Shown piece after piece: positions 27,401 through 34,741 of a DNA stretch of 64,000 bases (the first letter of the stretch is position 1; every line of letters begins with the position of its first letter). The notes under the pieces are model-generated. The model was not told the DNA's origin. It worked only from the letters and a program-made list of their open reading frames with translations, and made no database searches. The stretch spans positions 248,001 to 312,000 of the forward strand of contig NZ_QJRF01000066.1 of assembly GCF_013393345.1 (NCBI RefSeq). Reading direction: 5' to 3'. The position numbers and the translations under genes are program-made. Source of the stretch: Pseudomonas taiwanensis (GTDB lineage Bacteria; Pseudomonadota; Gammaproteobacteria; Pseudomonadales; Pseudomonadaceae).

Positions 27401-27966
27401 AGCTCCCAGCCGATGATCCCGTAGTCGAGGATTTCCTGGACGTTGGACGGGTTCAGCACGGGAATGGAAGCGCCGATGAAGGCGTGCTCGCTCTGGTTGG
27501 CGATGCTGGAGGATTTGCAGCCGTGGTCGTCGCCGGCCAGCAGCAGGACGCCGCCATGAGGCGATACGCCAGCGGAGTTACCGTGCTTGAAGACGTCGCC
27601 GCAGCGATCCACACCCGGACCTTTGCCGTACCACATGGAGAACACACCGTCGTAGCGGGCACCGGGGAACAGGCTGGTCTGCTGGCTTCCCCAGCAGGCG
27701 GTGGCGGCCAGTTCTTCGTTGACGCCGGGCTGGAAGTGGACGTGGTTTTCCTTGAGGAAGGACTTGGCTTCCCAGAGGCTCTTATCGAGGTTGCCGAGGG
27801 GCGAACCGCGGTAGCCGGAGATGAAGCAGGCGGTGTTCAGGCCGTGGGCCTTGTCACGTTGCTTCTGCAGCATCGGCAAGCGGGTGAGTGCTTGGGTGCC
27901 AGTGAGGTAGAGGTGACCGGTTTCGAGGCGGTATTTGTCATCCAGGCGGATCTCGGCCAGAGACAT
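24499..27966 (-). CDS. Fused indolepyruvate ferredoxin oxidoreductase
   Basis: 1155 aa single-chain 2-oxoacid:ferredoxin oxidoreductase, equivalent to IorA plus IorB, which oxidatively decarboxylates aryl- or branched 2-oxoacids to acyl-CoA. The N-terminal pyrimidine-binding domain begins after [13 protein letters not shown] ([23 protein letters not shown]). The thiamine diphosphate domain has [26 protein letters not shown] and GEGATWIGQ. Cys-rich segment for iron-sulfur clusters: [13 protein letters not shown] then [12 protein letters not shown]. The gamma-type domain follows with [19 protein letters not shown]. Transcribed divergently from an Lrp-family regulator, 200 bases apart, and followed by leucine dehydrogenase. 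Confidence 0.9.
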   Translation of the reverse strand: MSLAEIRLDDKYRLETGHLYLTGTQALTRLPMLQKQRDKAHGLNTACFISGYRGSPLGNLDKSLWEAKSFLKENHVHFQPGVNEELAATACWGSQQTSLFPGARYDGVFSMWYGKGPGVDRCGDVFKHGNSAGVSPHGGVLLLAGDDHGCKSSSIANQSEHAFIGASIPVLNPSNVQEILDYGIIGWELSRYSGCWVALKTIAENVDSSAVVEVDPLRVDVQIPQDFVLPEDGVHIRWPDPPLAQEKRLNMYKIYAARAFARANNLNQVMLDSPNPRLGIITTGKSYLDVRQALNDLGLDEELCAKVGLRVLKVGMSWPLEPVSVHEFAEGLDEILVVEEKRSVIEDQVTGQLYNWPVDKRPRVVGEFDEEGTSLLPNLSELTPAMIARVIAKRLAPIYSSEQIESRLAFLAAKEKALAAPKHTTTRTPHFCSGCPHNSSTKLPEGSRAQGGIGCHYMTQWMDRNTDTYTQMGGEGATWIGQAPFTDTPHIFQNLGDGTYFHSGQLALRAAVAAGVNITYKILYNDAVAMTGGQPIDGELRVDQLSHQVFAEGVKRIALVTDEPEKYPTRDTFAPIVTFHHRRELDAVQRELREFKGVSVLIYDQTCATEKRRRRKRGKLVDPAKRAFINPAVCEGCGDCSVKSNCLSVLPLETELGRKRQIDQNACNKDFSCVEGFCPSFVTVHGGSLRKPEAAGAKALFVALPEPRQPSLERPWNILLPGVGGSGVTTVGALLGMAAHIEGKGCTVLDQAGLAQKFGPVITHIRIAAKQDDIYAVRIAAGETDLLLGCDLVVAASEEALAKLNDRIAHAVVNSHEAATAEFTRNPDAQVPGQAMRDALAEAVGSAKTHFVDATRLATRLLGDSIATNLFMLGFAYQRGLVPISAEAIDKAIELNGVSVTLNRQAFLWGRRAAHDLVAVEKLAKPAEVEAPRCETLEEIIQHRADHLRAYQNADYAERYRALVERVRQADSGEDKALSRAVARYYAKLLAYKDEYEVARLYSADAFRKQLEAQFEGDFHLEFYLAPSWLAKPDPVTGEPRKRRFGPWMLKAFGVLARFKFLRGSAFDPFGHSEERKVERELIAGYEATVDLLIKELKPSNYAAAVALAELPEQIRGYGPVKDRALAKVREQEKQLRARLTASEIQVLHLFDPAA

Positions 27967-28166
27967 GCAGGCGCTCCTTTTATTTTTATGGCGACCTTGA
28001 TGGCAACGGTGAGTGCCATCTTGTGTTCAGTCCGAAGCAGGATCGCTGCGTCGGACGCGTGCCAAGACTATGACCGGACAGTGCTGATTTTTTCTTTCTA
28101 TTTTCGGGCTCCAACGCCAGACTTGCGCATGATCCTTCCAACAAAAACAAGATTTCGGACTGACTC

Positions 28167-28634
28167 ATGCAAAACCCTCTGAGCCCCATCGACCGCAAGA
28201 TTTTGCGCCTGCTGCAGCACGACGCCGACCTTTCCGCCGCCGAAGTGGCCGAAAGGGTTGAGCTGTCGCAATCACCGTGCTGGCGGCGGATTCATCGCAT
28301 GCAGGAGGAAGGACTGATCGAACGCAAGGTGGCCCTGCTCAATCCGAAACTGCTGGGCTTCTCGATCACGGTGTTCGTCAACATCAAGCTGTCCGCCCAC
28401 GGCCGCAACAACCTCACCGAGTTCGAAGAGGCCATCGTCGGCTATCCGGAAGTGCTGGAGTGCTACACCATGGCCGGCGGCTCGGACTACCTGTTGAAAG
28501 TGGTGGCCAAGGACATCGCCAGCTATGAACGCTTCCTGCGGGATCAACTGCTGCAACGACCCCATGTGCTGGAGGCGCACTCGAACATCGCCATGAGCGA
28601 GGTCAAGCGCACCACGGAGCTGCCGTTGGATTGA
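28167..28634 (+). CDS. Lrp/AsnC-family transcriptional regulator
   Basis: 155 aa. N-terminal helix-turn-helix (IDRKILRLLQHDADLSAAEV, then LSQSPCWRRIHRMQEEGLI) and C-terminal RAM/ligand-binding domain (VNIKLSAHG, YPEVLECYTMAGGSDYLLKV). Lrp-family proteins sense amino acids and act as multimers. It is divergent from the indolepyruvate oxidoreductase gene, with leucine dehydrogenase beyond. Its most likely job is to switch that pair on in response to an amino acid, by inference from position. The operator would lie in 27967-28166. Confidence 0.92.
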   Translation: MQNPLSPIDRKILRLLQHDADLSAAEVAERVELSQSPCWRRIHRMQEEGLIERKVALLNPKLLGFSITVFVNIKLSAHGRNNLTEFEEAIVGYPEVLECYTMAGGSDYLLKVVAKDIASYERFLRDQLLQRPHVLEAHSNIAMSEVKRTTELPLD

Positions 28635-28694
28635 GGACCTTTTTTTAGCGCCGCAGGGCCGACGCGCAGCAGATCGTAAATAGGCTCCTAGGGC

Positions 28695-29279
28695 TCAGGC
28701 CGAGTCGGGCCAGGCGACGGGCCGGTGCTCTTCGATGAGCCGCAGCAGGCGCTGGCAGGTCTCGGCGATGGAGCCGGAATTGTCCAGCAGGCAGAGGTCG
28801 TCGTTCTCACCGGCCAACAGGGTGTCGGCGAATCCGGTGTTGCGGGCCAGGCGGGCTTCGATCTCCTCCGCCGACTCACGGCCGCGAGCATGCAGACGCC
28901 GACGCAGTACCTCGTCTTCAACCGTCAGCAGCACGGCCAGCAGGTGCGGGTAGCGCCGACGAGCTTCGGGCAGGTAGCCACGGGAGCCGTTGACCAGCAC
29001 GTCGTCGCCTCCTTCCAGCCAATCGTCGATCAGGCGGGGAATGCCGTAGGACAGTCCATTGGCGTACCAGCTCATGGCGAAGTCGCCGCGCTCTTCGCGC
29101 TCAGCGAAAGCTTCGGGACTGACCGCCTCGGCAAGCTCTCCTTTCGCTTCCGCAGAACGAGTGATGACCCGGCGCGCTACGCGGCAGCCCTGCGCGCCCG
29201 CCTGCTCTCGCACGGCATCGAGCAGGCTGTCCTTGCCGGAACCGGAAGGGCCTATCAGGTAGATGAGCCTGCCTTTCAT
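28695..29279 (-). CDS. phnN: Ribose 1,5-bisphosphate phosphokinase PhnN
   Basis: 194 aa P-loop kinase of the guanylate-kinase-like PhnN family, which converts ribose 1,5-bisphosphate to PRPP. Walker A is LIGPSGSGKDSLLD at residues 8-21. RVITRSAEAKGE and FAMSWYANGLSYGIP match the PhnN substrate region. DVLVNGSRGYLPEARRRYP and LLTVEDEVLRRRLHARGRES complete the family pattern. No other phn genes are nearby, so it is a solitary copy, possibly serving PRPP salvage. Confidence 0.9.
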   Translation of the reverse strand: MKGRLIYLIGPSGSGKDSLLDAVREQAGAQGCRVARRVITRSAEAKGELAEAVSPEAFAEREERGDFAMSWYANGLSYGIPRLIDDWLEGGDDVLVNGSRGYLPEARRRYPHLLAVLLTVEDEVLRRRLHARGRESAEEIEARLARNTGFADTLLAGENDDLCLLDNSGSIAETCQRLLRLIEEHRPVAWPDSA

Positions 29280-29780
29280 GGGTGCACCTGGAGGAATGGG
29301 AAATGGCCATGGATCACGGCCGGAATTCGAAGCAAATCACAGATGAAAATTTTGAACCGCTTTCATGACAGCGCAAAGGATTCTTTTGCACAGGGCATGG
29401 TCTGACAACTGCAGCTACCCTTAAACATGATGGCCAGACAGCATCATCCTGCCTTCATGGACCTTGAATGGGGCTTCGAGGGGCAATGCGGCTGTCGGAC
29501 TGTGGTCAATGATGGTTATAGAGCGGTGGAATCGGCCTTTGGGAATTGTCTGGAAAGTGTTCAGCCACTCGCAATTCGGACAATTGGTGCTGGCCAAAAG
29601 CCTCTATTACGATCACAATCTGACACCAATTTGACGTCAAGGAAACGTTTTTCCGACCTTAGGGTCATACCGACTCGAATCGCGAAACTGGTTGAACAAT
29701 TGCTGCTAAGAACAGTCAAACCGGTGACAATCTTGCAGCTCATTGCCAGCATCGCTTTCCTGAACTAACCGGTTGAATGT
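29280..29780. other. 501-base gap upstream of amrZ
   Basis: Lower GC than the surroundings, especially 29330-29360 and 29570-29720. A 113-codon frame (29427-29768) lacks a ribosome site and any recognisable domain. The region presumably holds the amrZ promoter, which in P. aeruginosa depends on AlgU and AmrZ itself. I could not find a convincing AlgU site by eye. Confidence 0.5.
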
Positions 29781-30107
29781 ATGCGCCCTATGAAACAGGC
29801 TATCTATTCCAGTCGCACGGCTGACAAATTCGTCGTTCGCCTCCCCGAGGGTATGCGAGAGCGCATCGCTGTCGTGGCCCGCAATCACCATCGCAGCATG
29901 AACTCCGAAATAATCGCCCGCCTGGAGCAGAGCATGCTCCAGGAAGGCGCACTGGACGAAGGCGTCTCCATGCGCCTGGACAGCCCGGAGCTGACCCTGC
30001 ACGAGCGCGAGCTGCTGCAGCGTTTCCGCCAGCTCTCCCGGCGCCAGCAGAATGCCCTGGTTGCCCTGATCGCCCACGATGCGGAACTGGCGGCAGAGGA
30101 ATCCTGA
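29781..30107 (+). CDS. amrZ: Ribbon-helix-helix regulator AmrZ (AlgZ)
   Basis: 108 aa Arc-family DNA-binding protein. The flexible N-terminus ([12 protein letters not shown]) precedes the beta-strand [20 protein letters not shown] and the helix with [16 protein letters not shown], nearly identical to P. aeruginosa AmrZ. The C-terminal tetramerisation region is [20 protein letters not shown]. In P. aeruginosa AmrZ activates alginate synthesis and twitching and represses flagellar and some polysaccharide genes, acting on many promoters including its own. The start at 29781 gives the exact family N-terminus. Single gene with its own terminator. Confidence 0.95.
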   Translation: MRPMKQAIYSSRTADKFVVRLPEGMRERIAVVARNHHRSMNSEIIARLEQSMLQEGALDEGVSMRLDSPELTLHERELLQRFRQLSRRQQNALVALIAHDAELAAEES

Positions 30108-30129
30108 GGCCACCCGCATTGAATGAAAG

Positions 30130-30150
30130 ACCGGCGATTGCCGGTTTTTT
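30130..30150 (+). terminator. Terminator of amrZ
   Basis: ACCGGC-GATT-GCCGGT followed by TTTTT, 22 bases after the stop. Confidence 0.9.
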
Positions 30151-30187
30151 CATGCCCGCGATTCCGGAACTGCGTCTGGGATGATCG

Positions 30188-30224
30188 CAAAAACGAAGAA
30201 GCCGCCCTGTTGAGGCGGCTTCTT
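30188..30224 (-). terminator. Terminator of mgtE
   Basis: 11-base stem AAGAAGCCGCC / GGCGGCTTCTT with 7-base loop. On the minus strand it is followed by CGTTTTTGCG. It lies just past the mgtE stop. Confidence 0.85.
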
Positions 30225-30238
30225 TATTGGTTCGATTG

Positions 30239-31681
30239 TCAGAGCAGGAAGAGCGTGGCCAGCCCCAGGAAGATGAAGAAGCCACCGCTGTCGGTCATGG
30301 CTGTGATCATCACGCTCGACCCCATCGCCGGGTCGCGCCCCATGCGCGTCAGCGTCATCGGGATAAGTACGCCCATCAGCGCTGCCAACAGCAGGTTGAG
30401 CGTCATCGCCCCGGTCATCACCACGCCCAGCGACCAGTTGCCATAGAGGTAGTAGGCGACGGCACCGATGACCCCACCCCAGATCAGGCCATTGATCAGC
30501 GCAACGCCCAATTCCTTGCGCAGCAGGCGCGACGTGTTGCCGGGGCCCATCTGGTCCAGGGCCATGGCGCGGACGATCATGGTGATGGTCTGGTTTCCCG
30601 AGTTGCCGCCGATACCGGCAACGATCGGCATGAGCGCCGCGAGCGCTACCAGCTTCTCGATGGAACCTTCGAACAACCCGATCACGCGGGACGCGATGAA
30701 GGCGGTGACCAGATTGACCGCCAGCCAGGCCCAGCGGTTGCCGACCGACTTCCACACCGAGGCGAAGATGTCTTCTTCTTCACGCAGACCGGCCATGTTG
30801 AGCACTTCGGTCTCGCTCTCCTCACGGATCAGGTCGACCATTTCGTCGATGGTCAGACGGCCGATCAGCTTGCCGTTCTTGTCCACCACCGGCGCCGATA
30901 CCAGGTCGTAACGCTCGAACGCCTGGGCAGCATCGTAGGCGTCCTCATCCGGATGGAAGCTCACCGGGTCGGTGGCCATCACTTCGGCCACTTCCTTGTC
31001 CGGGTCATTGACCAGCAGACGCTTGATGGGCAACACGCCCTGGAGGACGCCGTCGTAATCCACCACGAAGAGCTTGTCGGTGTGGCCGGGCAATTCCTTG
31101 AGACGGCGCAGGTAGCGCAACACCACTTCGAGGGCGACATCATCGCGGATGGTGACCATCTCGAAGTCCATCAGCGCGCCGACCTGGTCTTCCTCATAGG
31201 ACAGCACGGAGCGAACACGCTCACGCTGCTGCGCATCGAGGGACTCCATCAGCTCATGGATCACATCCCGCGGCAATTCGGGCGCGAGGTCGGCCAGTTC
31301 GTCGGCGTCCATCTCCTTGGCGGCCGCGAGCAGCTCGTGATTGTCCATGTCCGCGATCAGCGTTTCGCGGACCGCATCGGACACTTCAAGGAGGATGTCG
31401 CCGTCGCGCTCGGCCTTGACCAACTGCCAGACCGTCAGACGGTCCTGGAGCGGCAGGGCTTCGAGGATGTGGGCGATGTCGGCAGGGTGCAACTCGTCCA
31501 GCTTGCGCTGCAGTTCCGCGAGGTTCTGGCGATGGACGAGATTTTCAACGAGGTCGCGATGCTGGCCTTCCTGACGATGCGTCAGGTCTTCCACCAGCTT
31601 GTGGCGATGCAGCAGTTCGATTACCTGGGCCAGGCGGTCCTGCAGGCTCTCTTGCGGCTTTTTGGCTTCTACTTCAGTCAT
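30239..31681 (-). CDS. mgtE: Magnesium transporter MgtE
   Basis: 480 aa. Cytoplasmic N domain (residues about 40-140; repeated HPADIAHILEALP and ADLAPELPRDVIHELME units), tandem CBS domains (about 145-270; SYEEDQVGALMDFEMVTI, FVVDYDGVLQGVLP, VDKNGKLIGRLTIDEMVDLI), then five transmembrane helices from about 300. These include the pore signatures PIVAGIGGNSGNQTITM and GRDPAMGSSVMITAMTDSGG. MgtE is a Mg2+ channel gated by Mg2+ binding to the N and CBS domains. In P. aeruginosa its homologue, near rsmA, also influences type III secretion genes. Confidence 0.96.
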   Translation of the reverse strand: MTEVEAKKPQESLQDRLAQVIELLHRHKLVEDLTHRQEGQHRDLVENLVHRQNLAELQRKLDELHPADIAHILEALPLQDRLTVWQLVKAERDGDILLEVSDAVRETLIADMDNHELLAAAKEMDADELADLAPELPRDVIHELMESLDAQQRERVRSVLSYEEDQVGALMDFEMVTIRDDVALEVVLRYLRRLKELPGHTDKLFVVDYDGVLQGVLPIKRLLVNDPDKEVAEVMATDPVSFHPDEDAYDAAQAFERYDLVSAPVVDKNGKLIGRLTIDEMVDLIREESETEVLNMAGLREEEDIFASVWKSVGNRWAWLAVNLVTAFIASRVIGLFEGSIEKLVALAALMPIVAGIGGNSGNQTITMIVRAMALDQMGPGNTSRLLRKELGVALINGLIWGGVIGAVAYYLYGNWSLGVVMTGAMTLNLLLAALMGVLIPMTLTRMGRDPAMGSSVMITAMTDSGGFFIFLGLATLFLL

Positions 31682-31997
31682 ATAGCGCGCTCCACCCCCA
31701 GTGGCAGAGCACGCCAGAAGGGGTCAGAAAGTCATTTCGCGATTGTGCAATCGGGATTCTGAGTAACTACTGGGTAAGTCCATGATGGTTGTCCGAATGC
31801 CCCGGCGGGGCTGACCGCGCAATGATAACACCGCCTTTAGACTCACGCGTTACAAAATCATGGAAAGAACAATCGCTTGCATCGCAAAGCTGGGATTGCC
31901 GTCACCCTCCTGCGACGACGGCACCCATCTGTAGGACACGCCCGCGCGTGGAGATTCAGCGGATACCCTCGAGAGCCCATGCCAAGGAGACGGCACC
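31682..31997. other. 316-base divergent gap between mgtE and the DUF4124 gene
   Basis: Should carry the promoters of both genes. No clear sensor RNA, hairpin or repeat was recognised. Confidence 0.5.
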
Positions 31998-32501
31998 ATG
32001 AAACGACTCTCGATATTCATCCTTACCGCCCTACCCTGCTGGTCGCAGCCCCCACTGGAAGCGGCATCGGTCTTCCGCTGCAGCGACGCCGAGGGCAACG
32101 TCAGCTTCAACCAGCATGGCTGCCCAACAGACAGTCAGGTCGAACGACATCGCACGCGAACGCCGAATCTCTTGAGCAGCGACCCGATACTGAACGAAGG
32201 GAGCGACTCGCATTTTCCGATTCAGAAATGGGAAAGCCCTGAACGCTTTCAGGAAATAGTAGTGGTCGGTGAGCGAGAGGAGGTGTGCGGCGACATGATT
32301 TCAGCGCAGGAAAGGCGCAAGGCGATCATTCGCAAACAGATTCGCAGCGGCATGACCCGCACGGATGTGGAAAGCGCCCTAGGCAAGCCAGACCGTATCA
32401 GCGGAAGCAATGGCAAGTTGCGCTACCACTACAAGCCGAAGAAAGGCGTCAGCTACCAGGTGGCATTCGACACGAACGGCTGCGTGAAAGAGGGGAAATA
32501 A
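31998..32501 (+). CDS. Exported protein with DUF4124-like and BamE/SmpA-like parts
   Basis: 167 aa with an N-terminal signal peptide of about 23 residues (IFILTALPCWSQPPLEAAS). Residues about 24-45 (VFRCSDAEGNVSFNQHGCP) match the DUF4124 pattern of small periplasmic proteins. A linker of about 50 residues follows. Residues about 108-163 (IRSGMTRTDVESALGKPDRI, then GKLRYHYK) match the SmpA/BamE-like fold, in which a G-M-x-x-x-x-V-x-x-x-L-G-x-P motif is diagnostic. Four Cys could form periplasmic disulfides. There is no lipobox. Role unknown; both parts are common in envelope proteins. Confidence 0.75.
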   Translation: MKRLSIFILTALPCWSQPPLEAASVFRCSDAEGNVSFNQHGCPTDSQVERHRTRTPNLLSSDPILNEGSDSHFPIQKWESPERFQEIVVVGEREEVCGDMISAQERRKAIIRKQIRSGMTRTDVESALGKPDRISGSNGKLRYHYKPKKGVSYQVAFDTNGCVKEGK

Positions 32502-32512
32502 CGCGCAAAAGA

Positions 32513-32540
32513 AAAGGGCCTGCATTTCTGCAGGCCCTTT
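32513..32540. terminator. Long perfect hairpin between the DUF4124 gene and the tRNAs
   Basis: 12-base perfect stem AAAGGGCCTGCA-TTTC-TGCAGGCCCTTT. A- and T-rich ends on both sides suit bidirectional termination of the converging DUF4124 gene and tRNA unit. Confidence 0.8.
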
Positions 32541-32545
32541 CGGTA

Positions 32546-32622
32546 TGGCGCACTCAGGAGGATTCGAACCTCCGACCGCCCGGTTCGTAGCCGGGTACTC
32601 TATCCAGCTGAGCTATGAGTGC
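32546..32622 (-). tRNA. tRNA-Arg (anticodon ACG), copy 1
   Basis: 77 bases with CCA. Acceptor GCACTCA / TGAGTGC; anticodon stem CCCGG / CCGGG around loop CTACGAA. Identical in sequence to the copy at 32695-32771. Confidence 0.95.
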
Positions 32623-32694
32623 GCAGTTGGTGTTTTTAGACCAGATCACCGCTGGTTTCTTCAGGACCCTGGCAACGCCGCGGATCTTGGAAGA

Positions 32695-32771
32695 TGGCGC
32701 ACTCAGGAGGATTCGAACCTCCGACCGCCCGGTTCGTAGCCGGGTACTCTATCCAGCTGAGCTATGAGTGC
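32695..32771 (-). tRNA. tRNA-Arg (anticodon ACG), copy 2
   Basis: Same 77-base sequence as copy 1, 72 bases upstream of it on the minus strand. They are likely co-transcribed with tRNA-Ser. Confidence 0.95.
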
Positions 32772-32879
32772 GTTGTGGGCGCGCATTATAGGGATTTTTT
32801 TGCTTCGGTCAACTGCTTTTTTGATAAGTTTCAATAACTTATCGATCTAGCACCTAACCACCCCTACAACACTAAATAA

Positions 32880-32970
32880 TGGCGGAGAAGGGGGGATTCG
32901 AACCCCCGACACCCTTTTGAGGTGTACTCCCTTAGCAGGGGAGCGCCTTCGGCCACTCGGCCACCTCTCC
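32880..32970 (-). tRNA. tRNA-Ser (anticodon GCT)
   Basis: 91 bases with CCA and a long variable arm. Acceptor GGAGAGG pairs with CTTCTCC (one G-T pair). Anticodon loop CTGCTAA. It follows rsmA on the same strand by 62 bases, the arrangement known in Pseudomonas. Confidence 0.95.
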
Positions 32971-33032
32971 GCAACACGGGGCGCATGATAACCATGTTTT
33001 CCCCGTTTGCAAAGCCAAAAATTGCAGAAAAA

Positions 33033-33218
33033 TTAGTGGCTTGGTTCTTGGTCTTTCTCTTTCTGTATGCGCTGGTAAATTTCCTCACGGTGCACGGCAA
33101 CCTCTTTGGGAGCATTGACACCAATGCGCACCTGGTTACCTTTCACCCCAAGCACGGTCACAGTGACATCGTCACCCACCATCAGGGTCTCTCCGACCCG
33201 GCGAGTCAGAATCAGCAT
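33033..33218 (-). CDS. rsmA: Post-transcriptional regulator RsmA (CsrA)
   Basis: 61 aa, nearly identical to P. aeruginosa RsmA. It starts [20 protein letters not shown], with the RNA-binding residues in strand 1 (Leu4, Arg6, Arg7) and in [10 protein letters not shown] (Arg44). The dimer binds GGA-containing stem-loops in mRNA leaders and is titrated by small RNAs. I chose the ATG at 33218 rather than an upstream in-frame start at 33260, because only this gives the universal CsrA N-terminus and AAGGA lies upstream. It sits between lysC and the tRNA cluster, as in other pseudomonads. Confidence 0.98.
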   Translation of the reverse strand: MLILTRRVGETLMVGDDVTVTVLGVKGNQVRIGVNAPKEVAVHREEIYQRIQKEKDQEPSH

Positions 33219-33365
33219 TCCTTTCTCCTTACGGATTCGTTTCGGGACAACAGTCTGCAAAAAAGAAATGGTTACGGCCCCAGAACGAACTGCCGCTGGA
33301 GCTTACACCCAAGTATTGACCAGCCCCGGCAAAAGGAAAGTTCCACCGTAGCAGCCAAAAACGAC

Positions 33366-33393
33366 AAAAGGCGCGGGGTGAGCCGCGCCTTTT
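33366..33393 (-). terminator. Terminator of lysC
   Basis: 11-base stem AAAAGGCGCGG / CCGCGCCTTTT with 6-base loop. On the minus strand it ends in CCTTTTGTCG, directly after the lysC stop. Confidence 0.85.
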
Positions 33394-33403
33394 GAAATTT
33401 GCC

Positions 33404-33898
33404 TTACTCGCCCTGTCGGGTCGGGGCGTCCAGCTCGAACGCAGTGTGCAGCGCGCGCACCGCCAGTTCGAGGTATTTCTCTTCGATGACCACGGACACC
33501 TTGATTTCCGAAGTGGAGATCATCTGGATGTTGATGGTCTCCTTGGCCAGGGCTTCGAACATACGGCTGGCCACACCAGCATGGGAGCGCATGCCGACAC
33601 CCACGATGGAGACCTTGGCGATCTTGGTGTCGCCGATCACTTCACGGGCGCCGAGTTCGCTAGCGGTCTGCTCCAGCACGCGCTGGGCATTCTGGTAGTC
33701 ATTGCGGTGCACGGTGAAGGTGAAATCGGTGGTGTTATCGTGCGCCACGTTCTGCACGATCATGTCGACTTCGATGTTGGCGGCACTGATCGGGCCCAGG
33801 ATCTTGAAGGCCACGCCGGGGATGTCCGGCACGCCACGGATGGTCAGCTTGGCTTCGTCGCGATTGAAGGCGATGCCGGAGATGATCGGCTGTTCCAT
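33404..33898 (-). CDS. lysC: Aspartate kinase beta subunit from an internal in-frame start
   Basis: Within lysC, Met248 (MEQPIISGIAFNR) is preceded by GAGGAATCC directly before the ATG, a good ribosome site for a coding interior. Translation from it gives a 164 aa protein made only of the two ACT regulatory domains. Alpha2-beta2 aspartokinases of Bacillus, Corynebacterium and Pseudomonas use exactly this in-frame internal start. Production here is inferred. Confidence 0.6.
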   Translation of the reverse strand: MEQPIISGIAFNRDEAKLTIRGVPDIPGVAFKILGPISAANIEVDMIVQNVAHDNTTDFTFTVHRNDYQNAQRVLEQTASELGAREVIGDTKIAKVSIVGVGMRSHAGVASRMFEALAKETINIQMISTSEIKVSVVIEEKYLELAVRALHTAFELDAPTRQGE

Positions 33899-34639
33899 GG
33901 ATTCCTCTTCATCAAGGGTAATGAGGGTACCCGGACCCTCCTGGAAGCTGTGCAGCACGCGCAGCGGGACATTGTATTTGCCGGCGAACTCCACCGAACG
34001 GATCTGCAGCACCTTGGAGCCGAGGCTGGCCATTTCCAGCATCTCTTCGAAGGTGATCTTGTCCAGGCGCTGAGCCTGGGGCACCACGCGCGGGTCGGTG
34101 GTGTAGACACCATCTACATCGGTGTAGATCTGGCACTCGTCGGCCTTCAGGGCCGCTGCCAGGGCTACGCCGGTGGTGTCGGAACCGCCACGACCGAGGG
34201 TGGTGATGTTGCCGTGCTCATCCACACCCTGGAAGCCGGCAACCACGACAACGCGGCCAGCCTTGAGGTCGCCACGGATCTTCTGGTCGTCGATCTGCAG
34301 GATGCGCGCCTTGTTGTGGGCGCTGTCGGTGAGGATGCGCACCTGGTTGCCGGTGTAGGAAACCGCCGGCACACCGCGCTTGATCAGAGCCATGGCCAGC
34401 AGGGCGATGGTCACCTGCTCACCAGTGGAGACCATTACGTCCAGTTCGCGCGGTACCGGCTGCTCGCTGATCTGTTTGGCCAGATCGATCAGGCGGTTGG
34501 TTTCGCCGCTCATGGCGGAAACCACGACCACGATGTCATCGCCGCCTTCGCGGAACTTTTTCACCTTCTCGGCCACCTGCTCGATGCGCTCGACAGTGCC
34601 GACCGAGGTCCCCCCAAACTTCTGTACGATCAAAGCCAT
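33404..34639 (-). CDS. lysC: Aspartate kinase (alpha subunit)
   Basis: 411 aa. It phosphorylates L-aspartate at the start of the lysine, threonine, methionine and diaminopimelate pathways. Kinase domain begins MALIVQKFGGTSVG; ATP site GGSDTTGVALA; aspartate-binding TDVDGVYTTDPR. Two ACT domains follow from about residue 260 (LTIRGVPDIPGVAFKIL; VSIVGVGMRSHAGVASRMF), which bind the feedback inhibitors lysine and threonine. The second half can also be made separately from an internal start (33898), as in other alpha2-beta2 aspartokinases. It lies between alaS and rsmA. Confidence 0.97.
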   Translation of the reverse strand: MALIVQKFGGTSVGTVERIEQVAEKVKKFREGGDDIVVVVSAMSGETNRLIDLAKQISEQPVPRELDVMVSTGEQVTIALLAMALIKRGVPAVSYTGNQVRILTDSAHNKARILQIDDQKIRGDLKAGRVVVVAGFQGVDEHGNITTLGRGGSDTTGVALAAALKADECQIYTDVDGVYTTDPRVVPQAQRLDKITFEEMLEMASLGSKVLQIRSVEFAGKYNVPLRVLHSFQEGPGTLITLDEEESMEQPIISGIAFNRDEAKLTIRGVPDIPGVAFKILGPISAANIEVDMIVQNVAHDNTTDFTFTVHRNDYQNAQRVLEQTASELGAREVIGDTKIAKVSIVGVGMRSHAGVASRMFEALAKETINIQMISTSEIKVSVVIEEKYLELAVRALHTAFELDAPTRQGE

Positions 34640-34699
34640 TTCAAAAGCCGCCTAATCCCGTGAAGGGCGCCCATTAAACAATCAACGCAGAACACTGCC

Positions 34700-34741
34700 A
34701 AGGCCCGCCGGGCGTGGGGCGGACCGTTGGTGGCGGGCCTT
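34700..34741 (-). repeat. Hairpin between alaS and lysC
   Basis: AAGGCCCGCC and GGCGGGCCTT, 10-base perfect arms 22 bases apart, overlapping the alaS stop codon. No T run follows on the minus strand, so it is more likely an mRNA-stabilising or pausing structure than a terminator. Confidence 0.5.

Noticed and set aside
24493-28182. 1229-codon open frame on the plus strand
   Set aside because: It is the antisense of the indolepyruvate oxidoreductase gene. High GC and codon bias leave the opposite strand free of stops, and the translation is low-complexity with no domain.
29427-29768. 113-codon frame upstream of amrZ
   Set aside because: No ribosome site and no recognisable domain, in a lower-GC promoter region.
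29640-29780. AlgU-type promoter upstream of amrZ
   Set aside because: Expected from P. aeruginosa, but no pair resembling GAACTT and TCTGA at 16-17 base spacing was clear by eye.
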